From Trujillonella endophytica (GTDB lineage: Bacteria; Actinomycetota; Actinomycetes; Mycobacteriales; Geodermatophilaceae), in NCBI RefSeq assembly GCF_019799905.1, contig NZ_JABGCI010000002.1, positions 62,001-126,000 on the forward strand: a stretch of DNA of 64,000 nucleotides, read 5' to 3'. Position 1 is the first letter of the stretch, and each line of letters begins with the position of its first letter. Of the stretch, positions 49,821 to 56,972 are shown piece by piece. A program made the position numbers and the translations under genes. The notes beneath the pieces are model-generated. The model searched no databases and was not told the DNA's origin. It saw nothing but the letters and a program-made list of their open reading frames with translations.

Positions 49821-49875
49821 GGCCCCGTCCGAAGGCTCGCGCCGGGCGGAGCGAGGCGCGAGGGGGGCGGGATCC
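49821..49875. repeat. REP-like hairpin, family D copy 3
   Basis: GGCCCCGTCCGAAGGCTCGC ... GCGAGGGGGGCGGGATCC: same ends and CCCCCCTCGC core as D1, less perfect pairing. It directly abuts the phzF stop codon at 49876. Confidence 0.6.
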
Positions 49876-50745
49876 CTACGCAGCGGGCACCCGGATGCGG
49901 CCCGAGGCGACCGGCACGACCGCGCCGGCGACCGTCGCGGCGAAGGCGGCCCCCGCCATCGCCGTCACCGTGCAGGTGAGCACCGACGGCCGGCCCATCC
50001 ACTCCCCCTGCCGGACCACGTACTCGCTGATCCCCTCCCCGCCGAGCAGGCCGGCCGCGGTGAGCCAGACCCCGGTGCCCAGCGCGGCCGACCCGGTGGC
50101 CGGGTCCTCCGCCCACCCGAGGCCCCGGGCGAAGACCCGCGCGTACGCGGTGTTGCTGGACCAGTCCCAGGTGAACACCGAGACGCCGTGACCTCCGACG
50201 AGGTCCAGCATCGCGGGGTCGGGGGCGGCGCGGTCCACGGCCTCGGGGCGCACGTGGAGGTAGGTGAACGCCAGCCCGCAGCCGGCCACGTCCGCGGGGT
50301 GGCCGACCAGGTCGGCGGACGACAGCCCGAGTGCCCCGGCCAGCTCCGCCGGGTCCGGACCGACCTCCAGGGTGGGCCGCCCACCGGAGAGCCGGGCACC
50401 GTCGCCGTCCACGACGACGTCGAGCACGCCGGCGCCGCACTCCTGGCGCAGCGTGCCGGCCGGGAGCCGGCCGGTCCGCACGAGCGTGTGGGCGGCGCCG
50501 ACGCTGGGGTGGCCGGCGAACGGCAGCTCGATGCGCGGGGTGAAGATGCGCAGCCGGTAGTCGCCGCCCTCGCCCGGGGCGCAGAGGAACGACGTCTCCG
50601 ACAAGTTGAACTCGTTCGCCAGCGCCTGGCACTGCCCGGTCGTCAGCCCGTCGGCGTCGAAGACGACCGCCAGGGCGTTGCCGGCGAACGGCCGGGGGGC
50701 GAACACGTCGACGATCTCGTAGTCCAGCGCTGCCGGGGCCTCCAC
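49876..50745 (-). CDS. PhzF-family isomerase-like protein
   Basis: 289 residues. PhzF fold marks: YEIVDVFAPRPFAGNALAVV at the start with the catalytic Glu in NEFNLSETSF, FTPRIELPFAGHPSVGAAH, and EDPATGSAALG in the second half. Family members isomerise or epimerise small acids; substrate unknown. The frame opens at 50793, but GTG 50745 lies 8 nt after a TACCGT box (50754-50759), and only 26 bp then separate it from the divergent mgtE-like gene. Confidence 0.9.
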   Translation of the reverse strand: MEAPAALDYEIVDVFAPRPFAGNALAVVFDADGLTTGQCQALANEFNLSETSFLCAPGEGGDYRLRIFTPRIELPFAGHPSVGAAHTLVRTGRLPAGTLRQECGAGVLDVVVDGDGARLSGGRPTLEVGPDPAELAGALGLSSADLVGHPADVAGCGLAFTYLHVRPEAVDRAAPDPAMLDLVGGHGVSVFTWDWSSNTAYARVFARGLGWAEDPATGSAALGTGVWLTAAGLLGGEGISEYVVRQGEWMGRPSVLTCTVTAMAGAAFAATVAGAVVPVASGRIRVPAA

Positions 50746-50753
50746 GAGGCCCG

Positions 50754-50763
50754 ACGGTAGCCT
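50754..50763. promoter_or_regulatory. Overlapping divergent -10 boxes
   Basis: The 10-bp sequence ACGGTAGCCT contains TAGCCT (50758-50763, plus strand, 8 nt before ATG 50772) and TACCGT (50759-50754, minus strand, 8 nt before GTG 50745). The two hexamers share the TA pair, so the divergent leaderless promoters of mgtE-like and phzF must exclude each other. Confidence 0.6.
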
Positions 50764-50771
50764 CAGCGCCC

Positions 50772-52010
50772 ATGACGACGGTGACGCGGGCATACGTCTC
50801 GCGGATCGCCGGTCTGGCGGTGTTCGACCCGAACGGCGACCGGGTGGGCAAGGTCCGCGACGTCGTCGTCGCCCTGCGGGTCGGCACCGCCTCGCCGCGG
50901 GCGCTGGGCCTGGTCGTCGAGGTGGTCGCGCGCCGCCGGATCTTCGTGCCGATGGGGCGGGTGACCGCCCTCGACCCGGGGGCGGTGATGCTCGCCTCGG
51001 GCACCCTCAACCTCAAGCGGTTCGAGCAGCGGCGCGGCGAGACGCTCGTGCTGGGCGAGCTGCTCGACCGGCGGGTGGTGATCACCGAGACCGGCCGGCC
51101 CGCCTCCGTCGTGGACGCCGGCCTGGAGCAGACCCGCACCGGCGACTGGGTGCTGTCCAAGCTCGCCGTCCAGGAGCCGGGGCGGCTCGGCCGGCGCGGC
51201 CAGCTGCACCAGCTGAACTGGGACGAGGTGACGGGGCTCGGCCTGTCCGAGACCGGGCAGGGCACCGAGACGCTGCTGGCGACCTACCGCGAGCTGAACG
51301 CCGCCGACCTCGCGCACGCGCTGCAGGACCTGCCGATCAAGCGGCGGCACGAGGTCGCCGAGGCGCTGGACGACGAGCGGCTGGCCGACGTCCTCGGCGA
51401 GCTGCCCGAGGCCGAGCAGGTCGTCATCCTGGGCACGCTCGCGGAGAGCCGCGCCGCCGACGTCCTCGAGGAGATGGACCCCGACGACGCCGCCGACCTG
51501 CTCGCCGAGCTGTCCAACGTCGACCGGAACCGCCTGCTCGAGCTCATGGAGCCCGACGAGGCCGCGCCGGTGCGCCAGCTGCTGCAGTACTCCGAGGACA
51601 CCGCCGGCGGGATGATGACCAGCGAGCCGGTGATCCTCTCCCCGGACGCCACCATCGCCGAGGCGCTGGCGCGGGTGCGCGAGCCGGAGATCACCCCCGC
51701 CCTGGCCAGCCAGGTCTACGTGTGCCGGCCACCCTCGGCCACGCCGACCGGCCGCTACCTGGGCCTGGCGCACATCCAGCGGCTGCTCCGCGAGCCCCCG
51801 TCGACCCTGGTCAGCGGCGTGCTCGACGACCTGGAGCCGCTGCGGCCGGAGACCCCGCTGACCGAGGTCACGCAGTACTTCGCCACCTACAACCTGGTCG
51901 CTGCCCCGGTCGTCGACGACCAGGGCCGGCTCGTCGGCGCGGTCAGCGTGGACGACGTCCTGGACCACCTGCTCCCCGAGGACTGGCGCGAGCGGGCACG
52001 TCGTGGCTGA
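50772..52010 (+). CDS. PRC-barrel, MgtE N-domain and CBS protein without channel
   Basis: 412 residues. N-terminal PRC-barrel-like domain (GLAVFDPNGDRVGKVRDVVV), MgtE_N superhelix (LAHALQDLPIKRRHEVAEAL, EEMDPDDAADLLAEL) and a CBS pair (TAGGMMTSEPVILSPDATIAEAL ... APVVDDQGRLVGAVSVDDVLDHLLPEDW). This is the cytosolic sensor half of the MgtE magnesium channel; the TM half is missing. Homologues (Rv1232c type) lie beside DUF1003 and mrp in actinobacteria. Probably a Mg or nucleotide sensor. The DUF1003 gene starts inside its last codons. Confidence 0.92.
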   Translation: MTTVTRAYVSRIAGLAVFDPNGDRVGKVRDVVVALRVGTASPRALGLVVEVVARRRIFVPMGRVTALDPGAVMLASGTLNLKRFEQRRGETLVLGELLDRRVVITETGRPASVVDAGLEQTRTGDWVLSKLAVQEPGRLGRRGQLHQLNWDEVTGLGLSETGQGTETLLATYRELNAADLAHALQDLPIKRRHEVAEALDDERLADVLGELPEAEQVVILGTLAESRAADVLEEMDPDDAADLLAELSNVDRNRLLELMEPDEAAPVRQLLQYSEDTAGGMMTSEPVILSPDATIAEALARVREPEITPALASQVYVCRPPSATPTGRYLGLAHIQRLLREPPSTLVSGVLDDLEPLRPETPLTEVTQYFATYNLVAAPVVDDQGRLVGAVSVDDVLDHLLPEDWRERARRG

Positions 52011-52569
52011 CCAGGCCCGGCGGCTCGACGTCCCCCGCGGCAGCCCGCGGACGTTCAACAGCGTCCTGCGGCTGGACCCCGACGCGGTGGGCCGGTTCGC
52101 CGAGGGGATCGCCCGCTTCCTGGGCACCGGCCGCTTCCTCGCCGTCCAGACGCTCATCGTGATCATCTGGATCACGCTGAACGTCGCCGCCGTCCAGCTG
52201 CGGTGGGACCCGTACCCGTTCATCCTGCTCAACCTGGCCTTCTCCACCCAGGCCGCCTACGCCGCGCCGCTGATCCTGCTGGCCCAGAACCGGCAGGCCG
52301 ACCGCGACCGGGTGCAGGCCGAGGAGGACCGGGCCCGCGCCGCGAGCACCCGCGCCGACACCGAGTACCTGGCCCGCGAGCTGGCGTCGCTGCGGGTCGC
52401 CGTCGGTGAGCTCGCGACCCGCGACTTCATCCGCGGCGAGCTCACCCGGCTCGTCGGGGACGACGGCGAGGAACGCGAGAAGAAGAGCCGCAAGAAGAAG
52501 GACCGCGACCAGGCGGCGAAGGACGCCGCGGCCCGCGCCGCCCTGGGCGACAGCGCCCGACAGGGCTGA
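52003..52569 (+). CDS. DUF1003 membrane protein
   Basis: 188 residues. Core FAEGIARFLGTGRFLAVQTLIVIIWITLN ... WDPYPFILLNLAFSTQAAYAAPLILLAQNRQADRDR is DUF1003, two TMs with the PFILLN-FS-QA-YAAP motif. The C-terminal tail is a charged coiled coil ending in KKSRKKKDRDQ. GTG 52003 overlaps the mgtE-like gene by 8 bp, so the two are co-translated and may act as one complex, the channel-like part being supplied in trans (inference). Confidence 0.92.
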   Translation: MADQARRLDVPRGSPRTFNSVLRLDPDAVGRFAEGIARFLGTGRFLAVQTLIVIIWITLNVAAVQLRWDPYPFILLNLAFSTQAAYAAPLILLAQNRQADRDRVQAEEDRARAASTRADTEYLARELASLRVAVGELATRDFIRGELTRLVGDDGEEREKKSRKKKDRDQAAKDAAARAALGDSARQG

Positions 52570-52600
52570 GCTGTCTGACCTCGGCGGCACACTGCGGGCC

Positions 52601-53077
52601 ATGCGCGAGCACGCCGTGGTGCCCTCGCCGGTCGGCCCGCTCACCGTCGTCGCCGACGACGGCGTCCTCGTCCGGCTGTACCTGGACCCACCCGGGCCGG
52701 ACGCCGACCTCGGGCTCCGCGACGAGGGGGCGCTGACCGGGGTGGCCGGCCAGCTCGGTGAGTACTTCCGGGGCGAGCGGGAGGCGTTCGACGTCCCGCT
52801 GCGACCGGTGGGCAGCGGCTTCGAGCTCGCCGTGTGGGAGCAGCTGACCCGCATCCCCTACGGCGAGACCCGCTCCTACGGGCAGGTGGCACGCGCGGTC
52901 GGCGAGCCGGGCGGCGCCCAGGCGGTCGGCCTGGCCTGCGGGCGCAACCCGCTGGCCGTCGTCGTCCCCTGCCACCGGGTGGTCGGCGCGGACGGCGCCC
53001 TCGTCGGTTTCGGCGGCGGCCTGCCCCGCAAGCGGTTCCTGCTCGACCTCGAGCAGCGCGACACGCGGCTGTTCTGA
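52601..53077 (+). CDS. ogt: Methylated-DNA-protein cysteine methyltransferase
   Basis: 158 residues. Active-site motif VVPCHRVVG with the acceptor Cys, preceded by the HTH and Arg finger region (IPYGETRSYGQVARAVGEPGGAQAVG) and followed by FGGGLPRKRFLL. Repairs O6-alkylguanine by irreversible transfer to Cys. Start ATG 52601 after a CACACT box at 7 nt, possibly leaderless. Single-domain Ogt type without Ada domain. Confidence 0.95.
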   Translation: MREHAVVPSPVGPLTVVADDGVLVRLYLDPPGPDADLGLRDEGALTGVAGQLGEYFRGEREAFDVPLRPVGSGFELAVWEQLTRIPYGETRSYGQVARAVGEPGGAQAVGLACGRNPLAVVVPCHRVVGADGALVGFGGGLPRKRFLLDLEQRDTRLF

Positions 53078-53084
53078 GCACCTC

Positions 53085-53128
53085 ATCAACGATGGTTGAC
53101 GGGACGGCGCCATCAATCTAGGTTGATG
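53085..53128 (+). promoter_or_regulatory. Sigma-70 promoter covered by two tandem operators
   Basis: -35 TTGACG (53096-53101), 17-bp spacer, -10 TAGGTT (53119-53124), start codon GTG at 53132. Operator 1, TCAAC-GATG-GTTGA (53086-53099), overlaps the -35; operator 2, ATCAATCTAGGTTGAT (53112-53127, 14 of 16 palindromic), overlaps the -10. Their centres are 27 bp apart. The HTH protein encoded next is the likely repressor. Confidence 0.7.
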
Positions 53129-53131
53129 CCC

Positions 53132-53353
53132 GTGGCCGACCTCCCGCCCCTGCCCGCCCCGGACGACCCCGAGGCGGCGCTCGCCGCCGTCGTGGCGCTC
53201 CGGCGGCTGGCGGCCCGGCTGGAGGCCGACGCGGTGACCGAGGCCGTCGAGCAGGGCTGGACGTGGGCCCAGATCGGCGAGGCGCTCGGGATCAGCGCGC
53301 AGGCCGCGCACAAGAAGCTCGCCACCGAGGTCCGCGCCCGGCGCGGACGATGA
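53132..53353 (+). CDS. Small HTH regulator
   Basis: 73 residues. Helical start (DDPEAALAAVVALRRLAARLEADAV) and a C-terminal HTH WTWAQIGEALGISAQAAHKK. An upstream in-frame ATG at 53126 and an even longer frame exist, but the promoter at 53096-53124 places the transcript start at about 53131, so the GTG at 53132 is the leaderless start. It probably binds the two operators in its own promoter. Its stop overlaps the next start (ATGA). Such HTH plus Clp-N gene pairs are known in actinobacteria. Confidence 0.85.
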   Translation: MADLPPLPAPDDPEAALAAVVALRRLAARLEADAVTEAVEQGWTWAQIGEALGISAQAAHKKLATEVRARRGR

Positions 53354-53868
53354 CCGAGGAGACGTCGATGGGTCTGGTCCGCGCAGTCCGGGACATCCGC
53401 ACGATCAAGCGCCTGCTGACCGGGGCCGAGCAGGAGGCGAGGAGCGCCGGGGAGGAGGTGCCCGGCCCCGAGCACCTCCTGCTGTCGGCCGCCGCACTGC
53501 CCGACGGCACGGCGGCCCGTGCCCTGGCCCGGGTCGGCACCGACGCCGCCGCGCTCCGGTCGGCGGTGGCCGCCGTCCACGCCGACGCCCTGGCCGGCCT
53601 CGGGCTGGAGACCGGGCCGGCGCCGGCCACGTCCCTGGCGGCCCCGGCGGCGGGGCCGATGCGCACCAGCCCGCAGGCGCAGCAGGTCTTCCAGCGGGCC
53701 GTGGAACTGTCCGGGCGCGCATCGCCCGCCGGGCTGCGCGGCGTCCACGTCGTCGCGGCGGTCGGCGAGCTGGAGCGCGGCACCGCGGTCCGCGCGCTGC
53801 GCTCCGTCGGCGTCGAGCCGGAGCAGCTCCTGGCAGCGGCCCGGGCCGAGGACGGCCTCCCCGCCTGA
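53350..53868 (+). CDS. Clp N-terminal-domain protein without ATPase
   Basis: 172 residues. Two Clp_N repeats (double-helix pairs): AEQEARSAGEEVPGPEHLLLSAAALPDGTAARAL and QQVFQRAVELSGRASPAGLRGVHVVAAVGELERGTAVRAL. No Walker motifs, so it is an adaptor-like piece resembling ClpC-N/ClpS-type binders rather than an unfoldase. Start ATG 53350 overlaps the HTH stop; an alternative ATG at 53368 has AGGAG 6 nt upstream. Under the HTH repressor it may form a stress-responsive adaptor pair (inference). Confidence 0.88.
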   Translation: MTEETSMGLVRAVRDIRTIKRLLTGAEQEARSAGEEVPGPEHLLLSAAALPDGTAARALARVGTDAAALRSAVAAVHADALAGLGLETGPAPATSLAAPAAGPMRTSPQAQQVFQRAVELSGRASPAGLRGVHVVAAVGELERGTAVRALRSVGVEPEQLLAAARAEDGLPA

Positions 53869-53907
53869 GCACCGGGCCCCCGGGGACCCCCGCGCGCGGA
53901 GGCCTCC

Positions 53908-54222
53908 TCAGGCCAGCACGTGGACCAGTGCCCCGGTGGCGCCGGCCAGGACGAGGACCACGATGAACGGCGCGCGCAGGGCCAGGGCCAGCGCGGCGAC
54001 GGCCAGTCCCGCCAGCCGGCCGTCGACCACCAGCTCCTGCTCCGACGCCAGCGTCTGGACGGCGACCAGCGCGGCCAGCAGGGCCGCCGGGACGAAGTCC
54101 ACGACGCGGGCCACCCACGGCTGCTCCACCCAGGCGGCCGGCACCGACAGCCCGGCCAGCTTGAGCAGATAGCAGCCCAGGGAGGCGCCCAGCACGAGCG
54201 TCCACAGCGCGGTGTCGCTCAT
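53908..54222 (-). CDS. azlD: AzlD-like branched-chain amino acid transporter subunit
   Basis: 104 residues with three to four TMs: ALWTLVLGASLGCYLLKLAGLS, VVDFVPAALLAALVAVQTLA, LAVAALALALRAPFIVVLVLAGATGA. The size and the APF motif in the last TM are typical of AzlD. ATG 54222 overlaps the azlC stop (ATGA). Confidence 0.9.
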   Translation of the reverse strand: MSDTALWTLVLGASLGCYLLKLAGLSVPAAWVEQPWVARVVDFVPAALLAALVAVQTLASEQELVVDGRLAGLAVAALALALRAPFIVVLVLAGATGALVHVLA

Positions 54223-54914
54223 GCCGCGGCCTCCTGCGGCCGGGGCCGGCCGGCCAGGGCGACGGCGACGACGGCCGCGATCACCTGCACCCCCGCCGGC
54301 ACGAACGGGGTCAGCGCCAGGGCGACGACGGCCCCGCCGAGGGCGACCCGCCGCTGCACGGCGGGCTCGGTGGCCCCCGTGCGCAGCCGGGGCCAGAGCA
54401 GGGCGAGGAAGGCGGCGGGGACGACGGCGTCCAGCGCCGCCTGCGCGGTGTCTCCCAGCGCCGCGGAGCCCAGGGCCCCGACGACGGTCGTGGCGTTCCA
54501 CAGGAGGTAGACGCTGGCGCCGGCGGCGAGGAAGCCGACGCGGGCCAGCCGCCGCTCGGGGGCGGCCACCGCGACCGCCGTCGTCTCGTCGATGACCCAG
54601 TGCGCGGTGCCCATCCGGCGCAGCAGGCCCTGCGGTCGCAACAGCGGCACCAGCCGCACCCCGTAGACGGTGTTGCGGGTGCCCAGCAGCAGGGCGCTGC
54701 CGGCGGCGGCCACCGCGCTGCCGCCGGCGCCGAGCACGCCGACCAGCGCGAACTGGGACGCGCCGGTGAACATCAGCAGCGACATCGCCAGCGCCTGCCA
54801 GGCGTCCAGCCCGGCCGCCGCGGCGGCCGCGCCGAACGCCACGCCGTAGAGGCCGACCGCCACCCCCAGTCCGATGGCGTCACGGAGGACGGCGGTGCGG
54901 GCGGCGTCGGACAC
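54219..54914 (-). CDS. azlC: AzlC-like branched-chain amino acid permease
   Basis: 231 residues. AzlC marks: GLGVAVGLYGVAFGAAAAAAG, SLLMFTGASQFALVGVLGAGG, NTVYGVRLVPLL, HWVIDETTAVA. With AzlD it exports branched-chain amino acids or analogues. GTG 54914 lies 8 nt after TAGCCT (54923-54928), whose first three bases are the TAG stop of the SRPBCC gene; the frame upstream of that is shadow. Confidence 0.9.
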   Translation of the reverse strand: MSDAARTAVLRDAIGLGVAVGLYGVAFGAAAAAAGLDAWQALAMSLLMFTGASQFALVGVLGAGGSAVAAAGSALLLGTRNTVYGVRLVPLLRPQGLLRRMGTAHWVIDETTAVAVAAPERRLARVGFLAAGASVYLLWNATTVVGALGSAALGDTAQAALDAVVPAAFLALLWPRLRTGATEPAVQRRVALGGAVVALALTPFVPAGVQVIAAVVAVALAGRPRPQEAAA

Positions 54915-54922
54915 GGCCCCCG

Positions 54923-54928
54923 AGGCTA
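54923..54928 (-). promoter_or_regulatory. Leaderless -10 box TAGCCT of azlC
   Basis: TAGCCT with 8 nt to GTG 54914. The TAG is at the same time the stop codon of the upstream SRPBCC gene. Confidence 0.55.
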
Positions 54929-55468
54929 GGCGGCCCCGCCGACGGTCCCGGAGCGGGTCCGCCGCCGGCGCACGGTGCGGTCGAGGATGCCCAGGGTCCC
55001 CTTCAGGGCGCTCTCCGGGACGATCGGGAAGGTCAGGAAGGCCCGGTAGTCCTCGCGGAGGTCCGACCAGTCGTAGTACGAGGTGACCCGGGTGCCGCCG
55101 TCGGCCGGCTCCAGCCGGTAGCCGTACACGTGCCCCAGCGGCGGCCTGATCGTGCCCTCGATGGTCCAGGCGATCTCGCGGTCCCGCTCGAACGCGGTGA
55201 TGACGACCTCGACGTCGTACTGCCCCATCGGCAGGTCGCCCAGCGCCTCGCGGTCCATGTGCACGAGGAAGCGGTCGCCGACGGCGGCCACCGGCTCGCC
55301 CTCGGCGTCCATCAGCATCCCGGAGGCGTCGATGTCCACGTGGCCCTGCGGGTCGCAGAGCACCGCGAAGACCTCCGCGGGCGGGGCGGGGACGAACCGG
55401 CTGACCTCGATCCGCTCGGCGCCGGCGGACGGGGCTGGGTCGGACTCGGGCCGGCCGGTGCTGCTCAT
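54926..55468 (-). CDS. SRPBCC (START-like) family protein
   Basis: 180 residues. EVSRFVPAPPAEVFAVLCDPQGHVDID is the first strand and helix of polyketide-cyclase/START-like SRPBCC proteins; WTIEGTIRPPLGHVYGYRLEPADGGTRVTSYYDWS is the strand-rich middle, followed by the long C-terminal helix. Binds a hydrophobic ligand; no catalytic set can be read. ATG 55468 is the only credible start, as a nearby ATG at 55480 stops after four codons. Confidence 0.85.
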   Translation of the reverse strand: MSSTGRPESDPAPSAGAERIEVSRFVPAPPAEVFAVLCDPQGHVDIDASGMLMDAEGEPVAAVGDRFLVHMDREALGDLPMGQYDVEVVITAFERDREIAWTIEGTIRPPLGHVYGYRLEPADGGTRVTSYYDWSDLREDYRAFLTFPIVPESALKGTLGILDRTVRRRRTRSGTVGGAA

Positions 55469-55621
55469 GCCCGGAGCATGGCACTCCCTGAGCAGCAGAT
55501 CACCCCGGCGTCGCCCGGCCCGGCGTGCGCCCCGCCGTACAGTGGAGACGACCCGTGTGCGCAGGTGGCGCCGAGGCCGGAGGCCGGAACGGGCGCCCCG
55601 TCGAAGGAGACACACATCCCG

Positions 55622-56773
55622 ATGTCCGACACCCTGACCGGTCAGCCGGCGCTCGACGCGATCAACGCCGCCCTGGCCACCGTCCAGGACCCGGAGATCA
55701 ACCGGCCCCTGACCGAGCTCGGCATGGTCAAGGACGTGCAGATCGGCGCCGACGGCGCGGTCCGCGTCGACGTCTACCTCACGGTGGCCGGCTGCCCGAT
55801 GCGCGAGACCATCACCAACCGCGTGACCCAGGCCGTCGGCGCCGTCGCCGGCGTGACCTCGGTGCAGGTCGTCCTCGACGTGATGAACGACGAGCAGCGC
55901 GCCGAGCTGCGCAAGACGGTGCGCGGCAGCGACACCGCCGACCCGGTGATCCCCTTCGCCCAGCCGGGCTCGCTGACCCGCGTCTACGCGGTCGCGTCCG
56001 GCAAGGGCGGCGTCGGCAAGTCCAGCGTCACGGTGAACCTCGCCGCGGCGCTGGCCAAGCGGGGGCTGTCGGTCGGCGTCGTGGACGCCGACATCTACGG
56101 CCACTCGGTGCCCCGCATGCTCGGCGTCGACGACAAGCCGACCCAGGTCGACAACATGATCATGCCGCCGCAGTCGTACGGCGTGAAGGTCATCTCCATC
56201 GGCATGTTCACCCCGGGCAACACCCCGGTCGTGTGGCGCGGGCCCATGCTGCACCGGGCGCTGCAGCAGTTCCTCGCCGACGTGTGGTGGGGCGACCTCG
56301 ACGTCCTGCTCATGGACCTCCCGCCCGGCACCGGCGACGTCGCGATCTCGGTGGCGCAGCTGGTGCCCAACGCCGAGATCCTCGTGGTGACGACGCCGCA
56401 GCTGGCCGCCGCCGAGGTGGCCGAGCGGGCCGGCGCCATCGCCACGCAGACCCACCAGCAGGTGGTCGGCGTCGTGGAGAACATGTCGTGGCTGGACCTG
56501 CCCGACGGCTCCCGCATGGAGGTCTTCGGCTCCGGCGGCGGCGAGGCGGTCTCCGACGCGCTGACCCGCACCCTCGGCGCCCGCGTGCCGCTGCTCGGCC
56601 AGATCCCGCTGGACACCCGGCTGCGCGAGGCCGGCGACAGCGGCGCGCCGATCGTGCTCGCCGAGCCCGACTCCCCCGCGGCCAAGGCGCTGGAGAAGAT
56701 CGCCGACTCCCTCGCCGTCCGCCAGCGCGGCCTGTCCGGCATGTCGCTGGGGCTGACCCCCGTCAAGCACTGA
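55622..56773 (+). CDS. mrp: Mrp/NBP35 Fe-S cluster carrier ATPase
   Basis: 383 residues. N-terminal MIP18-like (DUF59) domain (LATVQDPEINRPLTELGMVKDV, AGCPMRETI), then the deviant Walker A GKGGVGKSS, DADIYGHSVPRMLG, and Walker B-like MDLPPGTGD. The C-terminal CxxC usual in ApbC/Mrp is not obvious (ENMSWLDLPDG in that region), as in other actinobacterial Mrp. Delivers or assembles Fe-S clusters. GAAGGAG lies 12 nt before ATG 55622, an unusually long gap; a TACAGT box is at 55538-55543. Terminator follows. Confidence 0.95.
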   Translation: MSDTLTGQPALDAINAALATVQDPEINRPLTELGMVKDVQIGADGAVRVDVYLTVAGCPMRETITNRVTQAVGAVAGVTSVQVVLDVMNDEQRAELRKTVRGSDTADPVIPFAQPGSLTRVYAVASGKGGVGKSSVTVNLAAALAKRGLSVGVVDADIYGHSVPRMLGVDDKPTQVDNMIMPPQSYGVKVISIGMFTPGNTPVVWRGPMLHRALQQFLADVWWGDLDVLLMDLPPGTGDVAISVAQLVPNAEILVVTTPQLAAAEVAERAGAIATQTHQQVVGVVENMSWLDLPDGSRMEVFGSGGGEAVSDALTRTLGARVPLLGQIPLDTRLREAGDSGAPIVLAEPDSPAAKALEKIADSLAVRQRGLSGMSLGLTPVKH

Positions 56774-56787
56774 CCTGACGCACCGGC

Positions 56788-56819
56788 GAGGCCCGGTCCC
56801 CGCTCGGGGGCCGGGCCTC
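56788..56819. terminator. Hairpin terminator after mrp
   Basis: GAGGCCCGG and CCGGGCCTC arms with an inner CCCG/CGGG pair, 15 nt after the mrp stop. Confidence 0.75.
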
Positions 56820-56858
56820 TCCGGGTCTTCGGCTCACGGGGGCCACGTCGGCTCGGCG

Positions 56859-56926
56859 CTCCTGCGGTGTTCCTCGCGCTCCTGCGGTGCTGCAGCAGCG
56901 CGGGAGCGCGAGGAGGACCGCAGGAG
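56859..56926. repeat. 68-nt imperfect hairpin between mrp and tatB
   Basis: CTCCTGCGGT (56859-56868) pairs with ACCGCAGGAG (56917-56926), and TCCTCGCGCTCC (56871-56882) with GGAGCGCGAGGA (56903-56914), joined by a 2-by-2 internal loop; 20-nt apical loop. It is 47 nt behind the tatB stop and may terminate the sigE-htrA-tatB side. No second copy seen. Confidence 0.7.
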
Positions 56927-56972
56927 CCGGGCCGTCGGTCGCGCCCGACGCCTCGGGAGGGCCCTCCGCGGC

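Noticed and set aside
54926..56770. 614-residue minus-strand frame antisense to mrp
   Set aside because: Only its last 180 residues (SRPBCC protein) show a protein family; the rest mirrors mrp.
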